From contig CAAGKS010000014.1 of NCBI GenBank assembly GCA_900770605.1, positions 1 through 11,613 on the forward strand: a DNA stretch of 11,613 bases. Reading direction: 5' to 3'. Source of the DNA: Clostridia bacterium (GTDB lineage Bacteria > Bacillota > Clostridia > Oscillospirales > CAG-272). Positions 7,423-11,613 of this stretch are shown in pieces. A program made the translations under genes and the position numbers. The notes under the pieces were generated by a model. It was given only the letters and a program-made list of their open reading frames with translations, was not told where the DNA came from and searched no databases. Each line of letters starts with the position of its first letter. Position 1 is the stretch's first letter.

Positions 7423-7845
7423 TCAAACGTTAACTGTCATATATACAGTAGTACCCTTACCTACCTCTGATTCGATCCTCATATCATCTGTGTACCTTGC
7501 CATATTGGGAAGTCCCATTCCCGCGCCAAATCCAAGAGAACGAATGTTATCGGGCGCTGTGGAATATCCCTCCTGCATAGCAAGCTCAATATTAGATATA
7601 CCGGGGCCGTTATCAACCAGCCTTATCTCTATCTTATCCGGGTAAACGTCAACGTCAGCATAGCCGCCGTTCTCGTGTATGACCATATTGATCTCACCCT
7701 CGTACATCGAGACCGAAACTCTTCTGATAACGTCGGGCTTAAAGCCCATATCGCGCAGATGCTTTTTTATTCTTACGGAAGCCTCTCCCGCAGAAGTGAA
7801 ATTATCCCCGTCAATATCAAAATGGAAATTTACGAAATTAGTCAT
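7423..7845 (-). CDS. Anti-sigma/RsbW-like GHKL ATPase
   Basis: 140 residues making a minimal GHKL fold: N-box with Glu49, Glu51 and Asn53 (YEGEIN), G1 DNGPGI (78-83), G2 GFGAGMGLPNM (105-115) and a C-terminal GKGTTVYM strand. It resembles the RsbW/SpoIIAB-type serine kinase and anti-sigma ATPase group more than two-component kinases, since no His-bearing domain is present. Partners of that family are anti-anti-sigma proteins or other switch proteins, none of which lies in the window. The start chosen is ATG 7845, preceded by GGAGAGGTTGGAG and overlapping the upstream DRTGG stop by 8 nt. A longer in-frame opening to 7920 would overlap the neighbour by 83 nt and carries no family-like sequence. 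A role in passing on the HydS-like signal is inferred from position only. Confidence 0.88.
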   Translation of the reverse strand: MTNFVNFHFDIDGDNFTSAGEASVRIKKHLRDMGFKPDVIRRVSVSMYEGEINMVIHENGGYADVDVYPDKIEIRLVDNGPGISNIELAMQEGYSTAPDNIRSLGFGAGMGLPNMARYTDDMRIESEVGKGTTVYMTVNV

Positions 7846-8194
7846 CTCCAACCTCTCCGCCGGCAAGACCATTAGCATAAAGCTTGCCGCAAGCGGTGTA
7901 CATTCTCTGACTGGATGCAAGGACTACCAAGCCCGCCTCCTGCGCCAGATCCACAACTTCCTTCGGAGGCATCTTGCCACGTACAAAAACTATGCACCTC
8001 ATATCCATCATGACCGCCGTTCTGACGACCTGAGGATTACAAAGTCCTGTGATAAGCACCGCCTGATCCTTAACGAACGCCAAAACGTCGCTCATCATAT
8101 CACAGCCGCAAGCGGAATGAACCTCCGACTCAAGCTTATCCTGACCACAAAGTACTTTCGCGTCAAGTAATTCCATCACTTTACAGATCTTCAT
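7838..8194 (-). CDS. DRTGG-like domain protein (first gene of operon)
   Basis: 118 residues starting MKICKVMELLDAKVLCG. It has the DRTGG fold pattern: a diverged signature (SEVHSACGCDMMSDVLAFV at 23-41), a hydrophobic strand QAVLITG (44-50) and CIVFVRGK (67-74). The canonical DR-TGG letters are lost, so it is a diverged copy relative to the gene at 5792-6118. It is rich in cysteine (Cys4, 16, 29, 31, 52, 67, 102), which might allow redox or metal sensing, but no standard cluster motif is seen. ATG 8194 is chosen because TAGGAG sits six bases upstream; the frame can be extended to a TTG at 8233, which is weaker. It overlaps the next gene by 8 nt. Function unknown. Confidence 0.75.
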   Translation of the reverse strand: MKICKVMELLDAKVLCGQDKLESEVHSACGCDMMSDVLAFVKDQAVLITGLCNPQVVRTAVMMDMRCIVFVRGKMPPKEVVDLAQEAGLVVLASSQRMYTACGKLYANGLAGGEVGDD

Positions 8195-8248
8195 ATTTTC
8201 TCCTACCGCAAGTACATAGATTATACGTGCCAAAACACATACATATAC

Positions 8249-8277
8249 ATTATACTACATATTTTCTGAAATGTCTA
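8249..8277 (-). promoter_or_regulatory. Sigma-A-type promoter of the hydrogenase operon
   Basis: On the minus strand, -35 TAGACA (8277-8272) and -10 TATAAT (8254-8249) are separated by exactly 17 bp. Transcription would begin near 8242, giving a leader of about 47 nt before ATG 8194. The region 8195-8337 between polA and the operon otherwise holds an AT-rich stretch and a second TATAAT (minus strand, about 8220-8225) without a good -35. Confidence 0.75.
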
Positions 8278-8337
8278 TATCTTTTGAGATTTTTCACGTA
8301 AAAAAATTATGTTTTTTCGCAAGAAATCAAGCAAAGA

Positions 8338-10863
8338 TCATTTAGCCTCGTACCAATTACGTCCCACGTTTGCTTCAACGTCGAGCGGAACGGTAAATTT
8401 GACTGCGTTTTCCATACAACGAACCAATATTTCACGTGCCTGTTCGGCGCAGGAAGCGTGAGATTCAATGAGCAGCTCGTCGTGTACCTGAAGAATAAGA
8501 CGCGCGTCGATACCGCTGTTTTTAAGCTCCTTTGCCACCTCTATCATCGCTATTTTGATAACGTCAGCCGCTGTTCCCTGTATGGGACTGTTCATAGCAA
8601 CTCTCTCGCCAAAATGCTGGACGTTCTTATTGGATGCGGAAAGCTCGGGAATATATCTTTTTCTTCCAAACTCCGTTACCACGTATCCGTCTTCCCTTGC
8701 CTTTTTCTTTATATTTTCAAGGTATTCGGATATCCTTGGGAAGCTTGCCAGATAGCTCTGGATATAGCGCTTTGCCTCGGCTACCGCTATCCCAAGATCC
8801 TCGGAAAGCGAATACTCGCCTATACCGTAAACTATACCGAAGTTTACCGCCTTAGCTCGCTTTCTGAGGTCAGGTGTGACGCTTTCGATATCTACTCCAA
8901 AAACCGTAGCGGCAGTAGCGGCGTGAATGTCATTGCCATTTATAAAGGCATCTCTCATAGTATCGTCTCCCGCGATATGAGCGAGCAGACGAAGCTCTAT
9001 CTGCGAATAGTCCGCATCGAGCAGCACGTAGTCCTCGGTGGCGGGAATGAAATATTTTCTGAAACGTCTTCCAAGCTCGGTCCTCACGGGAATATTTTGC
9101 AGGTTAGGCTCTGCCGAGGAAAGACGTCCCGTTGCGGTTCCTGTCTGGTTAAATGCGCTGTGTATACGTCCGTCAGCATCAGCCGCCTTTGCAAGTCCGT
9201 CGGCATAGGTTGACTTCAACTTCACAAGATGTCGGTATTCAAGTATCTCCCCTATTATCTCATGCTTGGGAAGGAGCTTTTGCAACGTCTCGGCGTCCGT
9301 GGAGTATCCCGTCTTAGTCTTCTTGGAAGCGGGCAAGCCCATCTTCTCAAAGAGCACCTCACCGAGCTGCTTGGGAGAGTTTATATTAAACTCCTGCCCT
9401 GCAAGCATATATATTCTTGTCTTTACCGCCTCGGCGGTCATCGCAAGCTCCTCGCCGTAACCGATAATACCGTCAACGTCTATCTTAAATCCAACGAGCT
9501 CCATATCTGCAAGAACTCTGGCAAGAGGTATCTCTATATCGTAAAGCAAGGAATGACATTCCTGCTCCTCGATCTGCGCGGACAAAATGACGTAAAGCGA
9601 ATAGAGTGCCTCAACACCGCTGCCGCTTGCGCCGTAAACGGAGACCACCTCGTCAAACCCATACTTACTTCTGCCCGAATTGAGAACGTACGCCGCAAGC
9701 ATAGTATCAAAGCCGCATTCGCCGACGTCAACACCCAAAGCCTTGAGGTCCTTATAAAGCTGCTTGTAGTCGTGACATATTATCAAAGCGCCCTCCAAAA
9801 GCGCCTTTGCCTTGGCTGAAAGCCCCTGCTCCGTGTCAAGCGTCAAAACGCGCTCGCCGTCGAACAAGCTCAATGCATTGCCGTCCTTAAATACCGCCAC
9901 GCTTTTTCCTGCAAAAGCATGGGACGCCGCATCAACGTCTATATTTTCGGCTTGCTTTGTCTCATGTTCCGCAACGTCCTGCGGCTCTGCCGCTGCTTCT
10001 ACGTTTTCAAGTCCAAATCTTTTTATAAAAGCAAAGAACTCCAGCTCCTCAAAGAGCGCCTTGAGCTCCTGCTTGATCGCGCCGCAATACGCGTAATCCT
10101 CAATGTTTTTACTTATGGGCGCGTCTCTGTCAATAAGCGCAAGATCGCGCGAGATATACGCCATCTCCCGTCCATTCTCAAGCTTCTGTTTTACTGAATC
10201 ACTCAGCTTAGCGTCAGCGTATTTCTCATACAGGCCGTCAAGAGATCCAAAGTCACTTATCAGCTTGAGCGCGGTCTTTTCACCAATACCTGCAACACCG
10301 GGAATATTATCAGAGGTATCCCCCATAAGCGCCTTGACGTCTACGAACTGCTCAGGTCCAATTCCGTAATTCTCAAAGAACACAGCTCGATCAAATTCGA
10401 TAGTTTCCTTGGTCTTTACGAGCAAGACCGAAACGTTATCTCCTATGAGCTGAAGCGAGTCTCTGTCCCCTGTCAGAATATAAGCCTTAACACCGCAGGA
10501 AGCGGCGGACGCGGAAAGAGTACCGAGGATATCGTCAGCCTCGTATCCCTCCTTGGTAAGAACGAAATATCCAAACGCCTGCATCGCCTTTTTTGCATAA
10601 GGTAGCTGAACGGCAAGCTCCTCGGGCATTCCCTTTCTGTTAGCCTTGTATTCGCCATACATCTTATGTCTGAACGTCGGCGCTTTGAGGTCAAATGCAA
10701 CGACACAGTAATCAGGAGATACCGAATCAAAATAGCGTGATATTATATTGATCATACCGTACACGGCGTGCGTATAAAGCCCTGCCTTATTAGTAAGCGG
10801 GCGAATACCGTAATATGCTCTGTTCAGAATACTGTTGCCGTCAACGATCAACATTTTTTTCAT
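8338..10863 (-). CDS. polA: DNA polymerase I
   Basis: 841 residues. The N-terminal 5'-3' exonuclease domain (about 1-285) has VDGNS (Asp8), GYEADDILGT (106-115), TGDRDS (131-136) and GDTSDNIPGVAGIGEKT (181-197). The middle 3'-5' exonuclease fold (about 320-445) lacks the catalytic acidic residues: the strand that carries DTE in E. coli reads AVFKDGNALSLF, and the segment equivalent to NLKYD reads HDYKQL, so proofreading is predicted absent, as in several Gram-positive PolA proteins. The polymerase domain has TATGRLSS (576-583), motif A DYSQIELR (618-625, Asp618), motif B KAVNFGIVYG (671-680) and motif C VHDE (793-796). It replaces RNA primers and fills repair gaps. ATG 10863 is chosen for the family N-terminus MKKMLIVDGNS and the AGAGGA site; an in-frame ATG at 10908 would add 15 residues. 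Confidence 0.96.
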   Translation of the reverse strand: MKKMLIVDGNSILNRAYYGIRPLTNKAGLYTHAVYGMINIISRYFDSVSPDYCVVAFDLKAPTFRHKMYGEYKANRKGMPEELAVQLPYAKKAMQAFGYFVLTKEGYEADDILGTLSASAASCGVKAYILTGDRDSLQLIGDNVSVLLVKTKETIEFDRAVFFENYGIGPEQFVDVKALMGDTSDNIPGVAGIGEKTALKLISDFGSLDGLYEKYADAKLSDSVKQKLENGREMAYISRDLALIDRDAPISKNIEDYAYCGAIKQELKALFEELEFFAFIKRFGLENVEAAAEPQDVAEHETKQAENIDVDAASHAFAGKSVAVFKDGNALSLFDGERVLTLDTEQGLSAKAKALLEGALIICHDYKQLYKDLKALGVDVGECGFDTMLAAYVLNSGRSKYGFDEVVSVYGASGSGVEALYSLYVILSAQIEEQECHSLLYDIEIPLARVLADMELVGFKIDVDGIIGYGEELAMTAEAVKTRIYMLAGQEFNINSPKQLGEVLFEKMGLPASKKTKTGYSTDAETLQKLLPKHEIIGEILEYRHLVKLKSTYADGLAKAADADGRIHSAFNQTGTATGRLSSAEPNLQNIPVRTELGRRFRKYFIPATEDYVLLDADYSQIELRLLAHIAGDDTMRDAFINGNDIHAATAATVFGVDIESVTPDLRKRAKAVNFGIVYGIGEYSLSEDLGIAVAEAKRYIQSYLASFPRISEYLENIKKKAREDGYVVTEFGRKRYIPELSASNKNVQHFGERVAMNSPIQGTAADVIKIAMIEVAKELKNSGIDARLILQVHDELLIESHASCAEQAREILVRCMENAVKFTVPLDVEANVGRNWYEAK

Positions 10864-10894
10864 AACGCGTTCCTCTTTTTTTATCGAAATAGCA

Positions 10895-10924
10895 TTGAAA
10901 TCAATCATAATTTCCTATTATATA
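10895..10924 (+). promoter_or_regulatory. Possible divergent promoter for the amidase gene
   Basis: TTGAAA (10895-10900), an 18-bp spacer and TATATA (10919-10924) on the plus strand. It overlaps the start-proximal part of the polA promoter. The match is modest and the region is AT-rich, so this is tentative. No better pair was found in 10864-11021. Confidence 0.3.
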
Positions 10925-10952
10925 GTATAACATTTTATATAAAAAAAGTCAA
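10924..10952 (-). promoter_or_regulatory. polA: Sigma-A-type promoter of polA
   Basis: On the minus strand, -35 TTGACT (10952-10947), a 17-bp spacer and -10 TATACT (10929-10924). Transcription would begin near 10917, about 54 nt upstream of ATG 10863. The alternative ATG at 10908 would lie only about 9 nt into the transcript, which disfavours it. Confidence 0.75.
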
Positions 10953-10985
10953 GCAAAATTGACGCTTCCGCTCAAATAAACTCAC

Positions 10986-10997
10986 GCGCTTCGGCGC
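10986..10997 (+). other. GCGC-TTCG-GCGC stem-loop in the amidase leader
   Basis: A four-base GC stem closing a TTCG loop, with the C-G closing pair that makes UUCG tetraloops unusually stable. It ends 24 nt before ATG 11022, upstream of the AAAGGA ribosome binding site. No T run follows, so it is not a terminator. A role in mRNA stability is possible but unproven. Confidence 0.45.
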
Positions 10998-11021
10998 AAA
11001 GATATACGAAAGGAAAACGCT

Positions 11022-11613
11022 ATGAAATTACTGCCCTCCTGCAAGAAAACTTTGAGCGCCATTCTGGCTTTGCTCACGCTGTGCGCTTGTGTATCCTGCA
11101 ACTATCAAAGCAACGCTCCCGAGCTTGATCCGCCGCAAATATTTCCCCAATATCCCACCGTAATAATCGATGCGGGACACGGCGGCGAGGACTGCGGCGC
11201 GATAGGAAAAAACGGAGTCTATGAGAAGGATCTTAATCTCAGTATCGCCCTCGAGCTTCAAAAAATGCTTGACGCCGCAGGAATTCCCACAAGACTGACG
11301 CGAAATTCAGACACGCTTTTATATGACAAAAGCTCCGACTACCAAGGTAAGAAAAAGCGCTTGGATATGGAAGCCCGACGCGCGATAATGCGGGAATACG
11401 AAAACGCCATTTTCATAAGCATACATATGAACTCCTTTCCCCAGGAGAAATACAGTGGGCTTCAAGTATATCATTCTCCGAATATCGACGCCTCGCGAAT
11501 ACTTGCGCAATACGTTCAGGATACGGTATGCCGAAATCTTCAACACACCAACAACCGCAAGATAAAATCGTCAGAGGACAATATATATCTGCTCAACGAC
11601 ACACAGCTCCCGA
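11022..11613 (+). CDS. N-acetylmuramoyl-L-alanine amidase, CwlD-like lipoprotein (C-terminus cut by window edge)
   Basis: The first 197 codons of an Amidase_3 family protein, which cleaves the amide bond between N-acetylmuramic acid and the stem peptide. A hydrophobic N-terminal segment (LSAILALLTL, 11-20) follows a Lys-containing start, then LCAC and CVSC (20-26); either may be a lipobox, so surface anchoring is likely. The zinc ligands are in place: His53 in DAGHGG (50-55), Glu68 in YEKDLN (67-72) and His135 in SIHMNS (133-138). TRNSD (93-97) is also typical. The insert before the SIH motif (KKKRLDMEARRAI, 110-122) resembles CwlD, the spore-cortex amidase, but assignment to sporulation is uncertain. 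ATG 11022 follows AAAGGAAAACGCT. It is divergent from polA. The catalytic C-terminal Glu lies outside the window. Confidence 0.92.
   Translation, partial: MKLLPSCKKTLSAILALLTLCACVSCNYQSNAPELDPPQIFPQYPTVIIDAGHGGEDCGAIGKNGVYEKDLNLSIALELQKMLDAAGIPTRLTRNSDTLLYDKSSDYQGKKKRLDMEARRAIMREYENAIFISIHMNSFPQEKYSGLQVYHSPNIDASRILAQYVQDTVCRNLQHTNNRKIKSSEDNIYLLNDTQLP

Larger units (their letters stand above)
1..8242 (-). other. Predicted hydrogenase operon (ten genes, 3' end outside window)
   Basis: All ten genes run on the minus strand from one promoter near 8249-8277. In transcription order the junctions are: 8-nt overlap, 24-nt gap, 14-nt gap, 4-nt ATGA overlap, 55-nt gap, 9-nt gap, 32-nt gap, 26-nt gap and 18-nt gap. 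No convincing internal terminator was seen. The 55-nt gap before hydC (5006-5060) is the widest, so an extra internal promoter for the structural genes is possible. The start near 8242 is inferred from the -10 box, not mapped. Confidence 0.65.

Noticed and set aside
7846..7920. N-terminal extension of the RsbW-like ATPase
   Set aside because: The extra 25 residues overlap the upstream gene and do not resemble the family, while ATG 7845 has a strong ribosome binding site.
8213..8260. Repeated ATAC/ATAT-like bases near the hydrogenase promoter as a direct-repeat array
   Set aside because: The units are short, irregular and explained by AT-rich promoter sequence; no consistent period was found.
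8297..8319. AT-rich hairpin CG-T-A7/T6-CG after polA as a terminator
   Set aside because: The stem is almost all A-T with a bulge and only two G-C pairs at the end, and no strong GC stem precedes the T run. Too weak to call an intrinsic terminator for polA.
8458..9213. Plus-strand open frame of 251 codons within polA
   Set aside because: It lies opposite the polymerase motifs A, B and C of polA and has no recognisable domain.
10864..10908. 15-residue N-terminal extension of PolA from ATG 10908
   Set aside because: The start would be only about 9 nt from the predicted transcription start, and the family N-terminus (MKKMLIVDGNS) begins at 10863 with its own ribosome binding site.

Overview
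The window looks like part of the chromosome of an anaerobic fermentative Bacillota, most likely a clostridium. The basis is an NAD-coupled trimeric [FeFe]-hydrogenase operon, GGAGG-type ribosome binding sites, sigma-A-type promoters, a PolA whose proofreading domain has lost its catalytic residues, and a CwlD-like cell-wall amidase. No species can be named from the sequence alone. No mobile element, CRISPR array, tRNA or rRNA was seen.

Positions 1-8194 are read on the minus strand as one apparent operon of ten genes behind a good promoter (-10 at 8249-8254, -35 at 8272-8277). In transcription order: a DRTGG-domain protein, a small GHKL ATPase, a HydS-like putative sensory [FeFe]-hydrogenase, a second DRTGG protein, a PHP-family phosphoesterase, HydC (NuoE-like), a second GHKL ATPase, an HndB-like [2Fe-2S] thioredoxin-fold protein, HydB (NuoF-like) and HydA (catalytic [FeFe]-hydrogenase). 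HydA runs off the left edge and probably lacks only a short C-terminus. Spacing is tight, from an 8-nt overlap to a 55-nt gap.

Positions 8338-10863 (minus) encode DNA polymerase I, with its own promoter at 10924-10952. Positions 10864-11021 are a divergent intergenic region. From 11022 (plus) begins a lipoprotein-like N-acetylmuramoyl-L-alanine amidase cut by the right edge.

The structural part (HydABC) should exchange electrons between NADH, ferredoxin and H2. The promoter-proximal part looks like a sensing and signalling unit: a hydrogenase-like protein that keeps the cluster-binding cysteines but lacks the usual proton-transfer residues, two GHKL ATPases without a kinase phospho-acceptor domain, two DRTGG proteins and a PHP hydrolase. 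The co-occurrence is read from the sequence. That these proteins sense H2 or redox state and control the hydrogenase is inference, and this is the most interesting part of the window.
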